Positions 47,213 to 55,482 of a DNA stretch of 57,845 nt are shown piece by piece. This DNA comes from an uncultured Clostridia bacterium (GTDB lineage: Bacteria > Bacillota > Clostridia > Oscillospirales > CAG-272). The translations under genes and the position numbers were made by a program. The DNA lies in assembly GCA_947626065.1 (NCBI GenBank), contig CANQQT010000007.1:1-57845 (forward strand), in the 5' to 3' direction. Positions within the stretch are counted from its first letter, which is position 1. Each line of letters opens with the position of its first letter. A model generated the notes under the pieces. It had not been told where the DNA came from. It did no database searches and saw nothing but the letters and a program-made list of their open reading frames with translations.

Positions 47213-47415
47213 CATCCAAATCCCAAAAATTCCGAAGACTGGCCACCTTGTCGCCTTGCCGTGCCATCTCAAACGGTTCTTCGGGGTTATTTTTTCTGTC
47301 CCGGATTCCTCCGGCACCGCTTCGATAGGAGCTTCTGTCGCATCGGGAAGGGCAGCTCCCGTTTCATCCGTGGAAGCTTCATCCGTCACCGCGCCGGAAT
47401 TATCCGTATCATCTC

Positions 47416-47919
47416 CTATTCATCCTCTGAGAAGTCCCGTATTACCGTAAGATAAGGAACCGTGTCATCGTTAGGATTATAGTTAAAATAGACCGTATAA
47501 CATTTTCCGGATTTTGAGTGGTACACTGCTCCGGGCAAACCTGAAAGAGTGGAATCCGGTAGTCCGACAAGCTCAGTGACTTCTTTGAACGTCATCCCCG
47601 CTTTAATCTTTCTAAAGTCCTTATCCTTGGGGACAAAATCGTCAAGATATTCTACTTCCGATACAGATGCATACTCATCGCTGTCGTTATATTTAAATAG
47701 GACAATTTTCCCTTTATACTTGAAAGCCCCCCATCCTGCAAATCCGCTGGGTTCAGAGATTGTTTTCTGAGGATAGTTAATACCGCGTTCGGCACAGAGT
47801 TTCTCTATCTCTTCAACGGCCATCCCCTCTTTGACAAAGGCGTCGGCCCGGTTGAAGCAGGAACAGCAGAACACAAGAAGAAGGAGGAACAGACTTCCCA
47901 AAACAATTTTACGTTTCAC
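47416..47919 (-). CDS. Small lipoprotein of SmpA/BamE-like fold (tentative)
   Basis: 167 aa. Signal peptide and lipobox: LFLLLLVFCCSC with the modified Cys at about 19 to 21. Two repeats of a small domain: EGMAVEEIEKLCAERGINYP and AGMTFKEVTELVGLPDSTL, the G-M-T-x-x-E-V-x-x-x-x-G pattern of BLIP/SmpA-like domains. It should sit on the outer face of the cell membrane. The start is GTG 47919 with AAGGAGAAA before it. Past the stop, another frame codes for about 45 acidic Thr/Glu/Ala residues (see findings). Confidence 0.8.
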   Translation of the reverse strand: MKRKIVLGSLFLLLLVFCCSCFNRADAFVKEGMAVEEIEKLCAERGINYPQKTISEPSGFAGWGAFKYKGKIVLFKYNDSDEYASVSEVEYLDDFVPKDKDFRKIKAGMTFKEVTELVGLPDSTLSGLPGAVYHSKSGKCYTVYFNYNPNDDTVPYLTVIRDFSEDE

Positions 47920-48172
47920 GGTGATTTCTCCTTTTTGATTTTAAAACAATAGCAAAAGCTTTGCCGCTCAAAGGGGCGCGGGTTTAAAACCGCTTTTTCC
48001 CTTTTTCACGCGGCTTTTTTCTTTTTCGCGTGCCTTCGGGAATCCGAATCAGCACGCGGGTGTGACAAATTTCGGAAAAAACGGACGGAAGGGACAAAAT
48101 AAACGGGGAAAGACGTCGGCCACCGCCGCGCACCTTCTTTCTTCGGTTGGAAAACGGTATTTTCTATAATTC

Positions 48173-48201
48173 ATTGTATCACACGCGAAGAGATTTGTCA
48201 A
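48173..48201 (-). promoter_or_regulatory. SigA promoter of lipoprotein gene
   Basis: Minus strand TTGACA (48196-48201), 17-bp spacer, TACAAT (48173-48178). It leaves a leader of about 250 nt (47920-48172) in which I see no gene and no riboswitch I can name; CGCGTG / CACGCG pairs near 48006-48058 could form a helix. Confidence 0.7.
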
Positions 48202-48240
48202 TAAGTGGTTAAGTAATAGCTAAAAATATTTTCAGAACAG

Positions 48241-48274
48241 AAAAATCGTCGGCCTTCTGCCGGACACAGGCGAC
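48241..48274 (-). terminator. Possible terminator of the AraC gene
   Basis: On the minus strand GTCGCC and GGCCGAC pair around a loop of about 14 nt, followed by GATTTTTC. It lies 46 bp past the regulator stop. Confidence 0.4.
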
Positions 48275-48319
48275 AGACCGGGAGGCAGGGAAGAGGCGGA
48301 TTCCGGGCAGGGCGCCGGG

Positions 48320-49102
48320 CTATCTTGCGAAATATTCCCTCCGGTATTGGACGGGGGTAAAGCCGGTTTTGGTCTTGAAGAGCCGGGAAAAATAGTAGAT
48401 GTCGGAAAATCCGCTGAGGCGGGAGACGGTTTTTATCGGGTCGGAGGTGCTGATGAGGAGCTGTTTGGCGTAGTCCAGCCGCATACGGATGATATATTCC
48501 TTCGGGGAGACCATGAAAAAGGAGTGGAAAATCTTGAGAAACCAGCTCTCGCTCATATCGCAGAGCGCGGCAAGGCCCGCGACTTTCAGATCCTCGCTGG
48601 TGAAATTCGACTCGATGTAATTCAGAGCCGGGGTGATGCGCTGGAAATAGAGCGGCGGGAGATAGTTTGAGGCGGTGATTCTCTGCACGGCGCTGAGAAT
48701 GGCGTAATAATAGGAGAGAAGCTCCGTCTCATAGCCCACCGTTTTCCGCTTTTCGACGGAAAACATTTTCTCAAAGGAGCTCTTGAGGAAGTTCCCCTGT
48801 TCGACCTTGACGAGGAGGGGCGGATAGGGCGGCTCCGTGGGGGAGAGGAGGACGTCGACGGAAATGACCTCGGCGGGGCCGACGCGGTGGATGACGTAGG
48901 GGGTTTTTCTCGGCAGGTAGAGGACAGAATCGGGGGAGGCGTGGAGGGTGATAGAATCGAAAAGATAGTCGTGGTTTCCCGCGAGAAAATAGACAAGGCC
49001 GTGTGAGCTTCGCTCGGCGTGAATGACCTCGTCCTCGTTGAGAAAATAATGATGGACGTCGAGGATTTGCGGGGATATCGTCTGGTCGAAGAAAGAGTTC
49101 AT
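48320..49102 (-). CDS. AraC-family transcription regulator
   Basis: 260 aa. N-terminal cupin-type sensor domain (about 10-140; LYLPRKTPYVIHRVGPAEVI), C-terminal double helix-turn-helix (about 160-258). The latter has LKVAGLAALCDMSESWFLKI, SPKEYIIRMRLDYAKQLL, and the signature SDIYYFSRLFKTKTGFTP. ATG 49102 follows AAGGAGACG; the longer frame upstream is low-complexity. Divergent from the two glycyl radical enzyme genes, so it is the likely activator of that operon in response to its substrate. Confidence 0.93.
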   Translation of the reverse strand: MNSFFDQTISPQILDVHHYFLNEDEVIHAERSSHGLVYFLAGNHDYLFDSITLHASPDSVLYLPRKTPYVIHRVGPAEVISVDVLLSPTEPPYPPLLVKVEQGNFLKSSFEKMFSVEKRKTVGYETELLSYYYAILSAVQRITASNYLPPLYFQRITPALNYIESNFTSEDLKVAGLAALCDMSESWFLKIFHSFFMVSPKEYIIRMRLDYAKQLLISTSDPIKTVSRLSGFSDIYYFSRLFKTKTGFTPVQYRREYFAR

Positions 49103-49392
49103 GGCGTCTCCTTTGCCCCGTGGGGGCGGCAGCCGAGAGTCTCGGCAAGCGGTCGGACGGTTTTGTAAAATTTTCTCTGAAATTGTAGCCCTTCCCTCCG
49201 GGAAGGCTCCTTTCCCGCCCGGAAGGGCTTTTTTCCTTTGACAAAGCGTTTTGCCGAAAGCCCGAGGAGGAGGGGCGGCGCTCTTTTCAGGTCTGCCGCA
49301 TCGGCGTTTTTTCGCAGACTTTTTGCGCGACCGTTCCGGATTTTTTGAAAAATCCGACAAGCCCGGGCCGGTGGGGAGCTCCCCTTTTCTCT

Positions 49393-49422
49393 ATTATAGC
49401 CCCTGTGCTCTCTTTCTGTCAA
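49393..49422 (-). promoter_or_regulatory. SigA promoter of the AraC gene
   Basis: Minus strand TTGACA (49417-49422), 18-bp spacer, TATAAT (49393-49398). Leader of about 290 nt before the start at 49102. Confidence 0.78.
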
Positions 49423-49426
49423 GAGA

Positions 49427-49452
49427 TTTTTTGTACGAAAAAGTACAAAAAA
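49427..49452. promoter_or_regulatory. 26-bp inverted repeat between the divergent promoters (operator)
   Basis: TTTTTTGTAC (49427-49436), 6-bp centre GAAAAA, GTACAAAAAA (49443-49452): perfect 10-bp arms. It lies 4 bp from the AraC gene's -35 box and 13 bp from the -35 box of the enzyme operon. This is a fitting place for an operator acting on both. AraC-type proteins usually bind direct repeats, so another regulator or a dimer arrangement is also possible. Confidence 0.65.
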
Positions 49453-49465
49453 GGGAAACTCTTCA

Positions 49466-49494
49466 TTTACATTTCCCCGGCTTTGACGCATAAT
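49466..49494 (+). promoter_or_regulatory. Promoter of glycyl radical enzyme operon
   Basis: TTTACA (49466-49471), 17-bp spacer, CATAAT (49489-49494). Off-consensus in both boxes, as expected for an activator-dependent promoter. Confidence 0.65.
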
Positions 49495-49553
49495 GAAAAT
49501 GAAACTGGGCCGCCCTGCGTCTTTGCGCGGCCAAAAGGGGGAAATACCGTTTT

Positions 49554-51758
49554 ATGCAACCGTCTGAAAAAGAACAAACCGAAAAGAAAGAGCAGACCGA
49601 CGCGGAGGGGGCACTTCGCCTGCCGCTGAACCGCGAGGCCATTCTTTCGCAGTATGAAAATCCGCGCTGGAATCCTTCAAACGGCAGAGAGCCGGAGGAG
49701 GTTTGCGCCGGGGTCGAAAAAATCCTTGTTGACTACGCTTCCCTGAGCCGCCGGGAGATCAAGGGCAAGCTTCTGAAATACGTCCTCTCCACCGCGCAGG
49801 TGGCGGTCTGTCCCGACTGCCTCTTCGCCGACGCCATCCGGTCGGAGGGGTTGATTATGAAAATCCGGGAGCGCTGGCGCCGGGACTCGGCGCGGGGCGT
49901 TCTCGCCGGAATCATCGCCGAAAACGAGAACGCACGGAAGACGGTCGCCTATCATGCCGGAGCCGATTTCGGGCATATCGCGCCCGACTGGGAACGGGTT
50001 CTTCGCCTCGGCATTCCCGGGCTGATAAGAGAGCTGCGGGAGGCCGCGCGGAGCGCGGAGGAGGCGGCGAAGCCCTTCTATTCCTCCTCCCTCGACGCAA
50101 TGGAGGGCTTCCTCTCCTACGTGACGCGTCTGGCCGAGACGGCGGAGACCTGCCGGGAGGGGCTGAGCCTGCGGACGGCCTCCAATCTGCGCGGGCTTCT
50201 TGCCCATGCGCCGCAGACGCTGGAGGAGGCCATTCAGTTGATTATCCTCGTCTACCGGGTGATGGAGCACGTCGAAGGGGAAAACTGCCGCTCGCTGGGG
50301 AGAATGGACGTCAATCTGGTGCCCTTCTACAGGGACGGCGAAGAGGGCCGCTGGATTTTGGATCAGATGATGCTGAAAATCTTCTCCTTCGGGAATATCA
50401 ACAACACGCCCTTCTGCATCGGCGGAACCGACCGGGAGGGGAAGGACGTGACCGGCCTTCTCTCCTACCGGATTGTCGAGGAATTTGAGAAGCTCGACAT
50501 ACCCGACCCGAAAATTCACGTCCGGATAGGGGAGAAAACGCCGAAGGCCTTCCTCACGGCGGTGCTTTCCTCCATCCGTGCCGGAAAGTCGAGCTTCGTC
50601 TTCGTGAACGACGACGCCGTGCTGGGGGCCTACCGCCGGTTGGGCGTTCCGACCTCGGAGGCGCGGGACTATCTTCTCATCGGCTGTTACGAGCCGCAGA
50701 TCTGCGGACAGGAGGCCCCCTGCACCTGTAGCGGAAAGCTCAATTTTGAAAAGGGCGTGGAGGCGGTGCTCAACGACGGCTGCGACTTTCTGACGGGGCT
50801 TCGGTTCGGGCCGTCCTGCGGGCGGGAATACAAGGATTTCGACAGTCTGTTCGCCGCTTATCTCGCTCAGCTCGATTTCTATATCGACCGTTCGGTCGAA
50901 AAAATCTCGGCCACCGAGCGGGATTATATGAATCAGAATCCCTCGCCCTTCCTCTCTTCCACCTTTGCCGACTGCGTAAGGGACGGGCGGGACGTCTACG
51001 AGGGCGGCCTTCGCTACAACAATTCCTCAATCAGCGGCTTCGGCCTCGCCACCGCCGTCGACTCCCTCCTCGCCATCCGGGAGCTGGTGTTCAGGGAAAA
51101 GAAGCTGAGTCTTCCCGCGCTGACGGAAATCCTTAAGAAAAACTGGGAAGGGGAGGAGAGTCTTCGCCTCACCTGCCTGAAAAAGCTCCCGAAATACGGC
51201 AACAACGACCCCGACGCCGACGGCCTCGCGAAGGAAATCGCCGAGCACGCGGCGGCCCGCGTCATCGGCAGGAAGAACGGGCGGGGAGGCCTCTTCCGCT
51301 TCGCCCTCTTCTCGGTCGATTGGCGCATCTGGGCCGGGAAGGTTTGCGGCGCGACGCCCGACGGGCGCTTCGCGGGGGAGCCGCTTTCCAAAAACCTTTC
51401 GGCCTCAATAGGCTGTGACGGAAGCGGCGTCAGCGCGCTGATTGCCTCCGCCACCCGCATTCCGGGGGATCTGACCGCCGACGGGGCGGTGCTGGACGTG
51501 GTGCTTCACGAATCGGCGGTTTCCGGGGAGGAGGGGCTTTCCGCCTTCCTCGCCCTGCTTGAAACCTGGCGGGAAAAGGGCGGCATGGCGGTGCATTTCA
51601 ACGTCCTTTCCCCCGAAAAGCTGAAGGAAGCGCAGCGGGAGCCGGAAAAATACAAGACCCTGCAAATCCGCCTCTGCGGCTGGAACGTCTATTTCGTCAA
51701 TCTCAGCCGCGCCGAGCAGGATGAATTCATCCTGAACGCCGGGCGGGGAAGGATCTGA
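49554..51758 (+). CDS. Glycyl radical enzyme 1, substrate unknown
   Basis: PFL/glycerol-dehydratase-superfamily enzyme, 734 aa. The active-site loop IGCYEPQICG puts the thiyl Cys at 378 and a Glu at 380, the C-x-E arrangement of dehydratase-type members; pyruvate formate-lyase has Cys-Cys instead. The glycyl radical motif is QIRLCGWNVYFVN with Gly709, 25 residues from the end. Most known members have R-V-x-G-Y. The N-terminal ~25 residues are charged and outside the family. It shares GEPLSKNLSAS and ATAVDSLLAIRELVF with its partner. No membrane or shell-targeting signal is evident. The start ATG 49554 follows GGGGGAAA. Confidence 0.9.
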   Translation: MQPSEKEQTEKKEQTDAEGALRLPLNREAILSQYENPRWNPSNGREPEEVCAGVEKILVDYASLSRREIKGKLLKYVLSTAQVAVCPDCLFADAIRSEGLIMKIRERWRRDSARGVLAGIIAENENARKTVAYHAGADFGHIAPDWERVLRLGIPGLIRELREAARSAEEAAKPFYSSSLDAMEGFLSYVTRLAETAETCREGLSLRTASNLRGLLAHAPQTLEEAIQLIILVYRVMEHVEGENCRSLGRMDVNLVPFYRDGEEGRWILDQMMLKIFSFGNINNTPFCIGGTDREGKDVTGLLSYRIVEEFEKLDIPDPKIHVRIGEKTPKAFLTAVLSSIRAGKSSFVFVNDDAVLGAYRRLGVPTSEARDYLLIGCYEPQICGQEAPCTCSGKLNFEKGVEAVLNDGCDFLTGLRFGPSCGREYKDFDSLFAAYLAQLDFYIDRSVEKISATERDYMNQNPSPFLSSTFADCVRDGRDVYEGGLRYNNSSISGFGLATAVDSLLAIRELVFREKKLSLPALTEILKKNWEGEESLRLTCLKKLPKYGNNDPDADGLAKEIAEHAAARVIGRKNGRGGLFRFALFSVDWRIWAGKVCGATPDGRFAGEPLSKNLSASIGCDGSGVSALIASATRIPGDLTADGAVLDVVLHESAVSGEEGLSAFLALLETWREKGGMAVHFNVLSPEKLKEAQREPEKYKTLQIRLCGWNVYFVNLSRAEQDEFILNAGRGRI

Positions 51759-52056
51759 TTCCCGGCGGGGGAAAAATTGACCTTCGGCAAGAAAAAGCCG
51801 AATTTTGGAGGGAACAAACCGAACCGGAGAAAAAAGCCGAACCTTCGGAAAAAAGCCGAATTTCGGCGGAAAGAATCCGACTTCCGGTAGGAAAAATTCG
51901 CCCCCGGTAGGAAATACCGGTTTTCGGCGGGAATTTCCGACTCCGCGGAAAAAGGAATCCGATTCCGAAAAATCCCCGGCCAACCGGGCCGGGAAGATAC
52001 ATTCTGAGAGCTGCGGCGGGGACGCCGCAAAGAAACGCATACAAAGAAGGGATACC
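51759..52056. repeat. ~20-bp degenerate repeat between the two enzyme genes
   Basis: About nine units of 18-22 bp on the theme AAAAAAGCCGAATTTCGGCGG from about 51789 to 51985, each with a CCGAA / TTCGG helix. The second gene's ribosome site follows at 52046. No other gene is seen. Confidence 0.75.
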
Positions 52057-54270
52057 ATGAAAAGCTTTTATGAGGAAAGGAAATACCTTTCAAACGAATT
52101 TACCGAGGCGGTCTATGACGAGAGCACCGGGCCGTCGGCGGAGGAGGTAGAAAAGGCGCTCCGGAAATATACGGTGGACAATTACAGCCGCCCGCTTCCC
52201 CTTGTCATTGCCGAAACCTTCCGTTACGTATTGAGAAACGCGCGGATTGCGATGAACGAACACGGGCTTTTCCCCGATCAGATCGATCTCGGATGCAGCT
52301 ACGAGCCGGAACAGCACCTCTCCCACCTCGGCAGAATCGCCGTCGAGCGGTGCGACAAGTACATCGACCGCCGCTTTTCTCCCGACGTCTGGCGGCGTCG
52401 GACGGCGGCCACCCGGTGCGGCATCTCCAACCCGAGCTTCGACGTTTTCCACTGCTTCCCCGACTGGGAGGACGCCATCCGCCTCGGCTTTGCGGGGCTT
52501 CTTGCCCGCGCCGAGGAGCGGCGGGAGGAATTTGTCCGGCAGGGAGAGCTTGACAAGGAAAAGGAAATTTTCTTCGATTCGGTGAAAATCGTCTACGAAA
52601 GCGCCTGCGAGTATCTCCGCCGCCTTGCCGACTATGCCGAGAGGAAGGGGCTTTCCGACTTCGCCGCCGAGTACCGCTTCCTCTCGGAAAATCCCCCGTC
52701 GACCTTTTATCAGGTTCTGCTCTTCTCCAACCTCTTTCTTCGCCTCGGGGAGCTCGGCTTTGAGCATTACCGCACCTACGGGCGGGTCGACAGGCTCTAT
52801 TATCCTTTTTATAAGGCCGACCTTGACGCCGGTCGCCTGACGGCGGAGGGCGCGAAGGAGATGCTCCGCTTCTTCCTTGAGAGAATCTCCGCCGCCCATA
52901 GAAGCGCCGATCAGCCGATCTGCCTCGGCGGGTTGAATCCCGACGGGAGCTACACGGACAACGATCTGACAAGATTCTTCCTTGAGGTCTACCGCGAGCT
53001 CGGCAATCACAACCCGAAGATTCACCTCCGCTGTCACGAGAAAATGCCGCAAGAGCTTCTCGATACCGTGCTTTCGATGATCCGTGAGGGGCATTCGAGC
53101 ATCTGCATGATCTCCGACGAAACGGCGGTGGCGGCCTACGCAAGAATCGGTATCGGGCGGGAGGAGGCCCTGACCTACTGCCCGACCGGCTGTTACGAGC
53201 TTGTGATCCCCCACAAGGAGGATCCCCGCATCTGCTCCGGCTGGATCAATCTCGCCAAGCCGATCGACTTCATGATGAGCGGGGAATATACAGACGCCGA
53301 AATGCTGATGAACCTTCCCCGCACCGACAGCGAGCCCGAGAGCTTCGACGCCTTCCTCTGCGAATATTTCCGCGTCCTCGACGCCGCGATTGAATTCACC
53401 TGCAAATCGGTGCGGGAGCTCTGCCGCTACACCTTCCGGTGCAATCCCTCCCCCTTCCTTTCGGGTAGCTTCGACTGCTGTCTGAAAAAGGGGAAGGACT
53501 TCTTCGACGGCGGCATGGAATACCGCAACAATTCCCTGAAAATCTTCGCCGTCGGCACGGCGGTCGACTCTCTCCTCGCGATAAAAAAGCTGGTCTATGA
53601 GGAAAAGGTGCTGACCCTTCCGCGCTTCCGAGAGATTCTCCGGAGAAACTGGGAAGGGGAGGAAAAGCTTCGCCTCCGCATTCTTTCCGACCGGGAGAAA
53701 TGGGGCAACGGCCTGCCGGGGCCCGATTCGCTTGCGAAGGAGCTCTACGACTTCTGCGCCTCCCGGATCATCGGGAGAAGGAACGGCGTCGGCGGGGTCT
53801 TCCGCATGGGGGCCGATTCCGTGGCGATGTCGGAGGATCTTGGCCGCGCCACCGGCGCCACCCCCGACGGGCGCTTCGCGGGGGAGCCGCTGACAAAGAA
53901 TTTCCGCCCCGGTAACGGCCTTGAGCGGGAAGGCATTACCGCCTTCATTCAGTCGGTGACGAAGATCGACGGCAGTTACTTCGTCGACGGCTCCCCGCTC
54001 GACTTCCTGATCCATCCCTCGGCTGTGGAGGGAGAGGAGGGGCTGGAGGTCTTCCGCTCGCTGGTTCAGACCTACTTCAAAAAGGGCGGCTTTGCCATTC
54101 AGGGAAACATTTTCAGCGTCGATACCCTGAGAAAGGCACAGGTCGATCCCTCCTCCTATCGAAATCTTCAGGTCCGCGTCTGCGGCTGGAACGAATATTT
54201 CGTCAACATGAAAAAGAGTATGCAGGACAGCTTCATAGCAAGAGCCGAAGGGATAGAAAACGCCAAATGA
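52057..54270 (+). CDS. Glycyl radical enzyme 2, substrate unknown
   Basis: Paralogue of the first enzyme, 737 aa. The loop TGCYELVIPHKEDP puts the thiyl Cys at 379 and Glu at 381. The glycyl motif is QVRVCGWNEYFVN with Gly710, 27 residues from the end. Other landmarks: NPSPFLSGSFDCCLKKGKD near 465 and GATPDGRFAGEPLTKNFRP near 605. The region after the Cys differs strongly from enzyme 1, so the two may form a heteromer or act on related but different substrates. ATG 52057 follows AGAAGGGA; the longer frame upstream is the repeat array. Its stop overlaps the activase start in an ATGA. Confidence 0.92.
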   Translation: MKSFYEERKYLSNEFTEAVYDESTGPSAEEVEKALRKYTVDNYSRPLPLVIAETFRYVLRNARIAMNEHGLFPDQIDLGCSYEPEQHLSHLGRIAVERCDKYIDRRFSPDVWRRRTAATRCGISNPSFDVFHCFPDWEDAIRLGFAGLLARAEERREEFVRQGELDKEKEIFFDSVKIVYESACEYLRRLADYAERKGLSDFAAEYRFLSENPPSTFYQVLLFSNLFLRLGELGFEHYRTYGRVDRLYYPFYKADLDAGRLTAEGAKEMLRFFLERISAAHRSADQPICLGGLNPDGSYTDNDLTRFFLEVYRELGNHNPKIHLRCHEKMPQELLDTVLSMIREGHSSICMISDETAVAAYARIGIGREEALTYCPTGCYELVIPHKEDPRICSGWINLAKPIDFMMSGEYTDAEMLMNLPRTDSEPESFDAFLCEYFRVLDAAIEFTCKSVRELCRYTFRCNPSPFLSGSFDCCLKKGKDFFDGGMEYRNNSLKIFAVGTAVDSLLAIKKLVYEEKVLTLPRFREILRRNWEGEEKLRLRILSDREKWGNGLPGPDSLAKELYDFCASRIIGRRNGVGGVFRMGADSVAMSEDLGRATGATPDGRFAGEPLTKNFRPGNGLEREGITAFIQSVTKIDGSYFVDGSPLDFLIHPSAVEGEEGLEVFRSLVQTYFKKGGFAIQGNIFSVDTLRKAQVDPSSYRNLQVRVCGWNEYFVNMKKSMQDSFIARAEGIENAK

Positions 54271-55172
54271 CAACAGGAACAGTAATCAATATCAAACGCT
54301 TTGAGATTCACGACGGGGACGGCATCCGCACCACCCTCTTTTTGAAGGGCTGTCCCCTGCGCTGTCGGTGGTGCCACAATCCGGAGGGGCTGACCCGGGA
54401 GCCGGAAATCGGCTATTATGCGCACAAATGCATCGGATGCGGCGAGTGTGCGGCGGTCTGCCCGACCGGCAGTCACCTCTTCCGGGAGGGCAAGCACCTT
54501 TACGTAAGGGAAAGCTGTCACGCCTGCGGCGCCTGTGTGAAGGTCTGCCTCGGCGACGCGCTCGTCGCATATGGCCGCGTGGTCACGCCGGAGGAAATCC
54601 TTCCCAAGCTGATGGAGGATATCGACTTCTTCCGCAATTCGGGCGGCGGGGTGACGCTCTCGGGCGGGGAGCCGCTTCTTCAAGCGGAATTTTCCGCCGA
54701 GCTGTTGAAGCTCCTCAAGGAAAAGGGCGTCAATACCGCCGTCGATACCTGCCTTTACGCGCCGAGGGAAAGCCTTGACGCCGTGCTCCCCTATACAGAC
54801 ACCTTCCTCGTCGACGTCAAGGCCATGGATAGTTCCCTGCACAAGGAGCTTACCGGAGTGGAGAATCGAAAGATTCTTGACAATATCCGGTATCTTGACG
54901 CGAAGGGGAAGAAAATGGAGATCCGGATTCCCTATATCCCCGGCCTGAACGACGGGGAGATGGGAGCCATCGCCTCCTTCCTTGCGGAGCTGAAAAACAT
55001 CGTCCGGGTCAAGGTTCTGCCCTATCACGATTACGCGGTTTCCAAATACGAATCGCTCGGCAAGCCCTATCCGACAGACGCGGCACTTCCCTCCCGGGAG
55101 GAATGCGACGCGGCGCGGGAGCTTTTGCGGCGCGCGGGGCTGACCGTCGCCCCCGACCCGCACGAGGCCTAA
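54267..55172 (+). CDS. Glycyl radical enzyme activase (radical SAM)
   Basis: Generates the glycyl radical on its partner with S-adenosylmethionine. 301 aa. Radical SAM cluster GCPLRCRWCHNPEG (Cys29, 33, 36). A two-cluster ferredoxin insert follows: CIGCGECAAVCPTG near 54 and CHACGACVKVCLG near 84, as in dehydratase-type activases; the PFL activase lacks it. SAM-binding TLSGGEPL near 130, DTCLYAPRE near 160, and KAMDSSLHKELTGVEN near 190. Overlaps enzyme 2 by 4 bp. One activase for both enzymes is implied. Confidence 0.94.
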   Translation: MTTGTVINIKRFEIHDGDGIRTTLFLKGCPLRCRWCHNPEGLTREPEIGYYAHKCIGCGECAAVCPTGSHLFREGKHLYVRESCHACGACVKVCLGDALVAYGRVVTPEEILPKLMEDIDFFRNSGGGVTLSGGEPLLQAEFSAELLKLLKEKGVNTAVDTCLYAPRESLDAVLPYTDTFLVDVKAMDSSLHKELTGVENRKILDNIRYLDAKGKKMEIRIPYIPGLNDGEMGAIASFLAELKNIVRVKVLPYHDYAVSKYESLGKPYPTDAALPSREECDAARELLRRAGLTVAPDPHEA

Positions 55173-55482
55173 AAATCCTTTGTTTCTGCGGGGGCCGGAA
55201 AAGACCTTCATTCATCCGCGGCTTGTCAATCCCGCGAGGCCTCCGGGTAATATTTCGATGTAAGAAAAAACGTCAGAAAGAATGAGGAGGAAAAAGATGA
55301 AAAGAGAGAAGAGGACGGCGCTTCCCGGCCGGGAAAGGCGCTGCCGACTCCCTGTGCCGGACTGGTAGAGGGGCCCCGGCGAAGGCCGGAAAAATCGCGC
55401 GTCCCTGCAAAAGCAGGCAAAAAAACAGGGGACAGCCCAAGGAAATTCCCTCGGGCGCCCCGTAAAACAGGAGGAACAAACC
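55173..55482. other. Intergenic space before the surface protein gene
   Basis: No gene supported. Several possible hairpins: CCTGCAAAAGCAGG near 55413-55426, CCCGGCGAAGGCCGG near 55376-55390, and GGGCGCC near 55452. A terminator for the enzyme operon is not obvious. The dense GC-rich helices could be a leader structure, but I cannot match it to a known riboswitch. Confidence 0.35.

Noticed and set aside
52090-54273. 727-aa minus-strand frame opposite glycyl radical enzyme 2; also 55594-57837 opposite the surface protein
   Set aside because: Mirror frames of biased codons; the plus-strand proteins have clear family motifs or a signal peptide and ribosome site.
55173-55482. Cyclic di-GMP or other riboswitch before the surface protein
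   Set aside because: The helices do not match the conserved core of any class I know.
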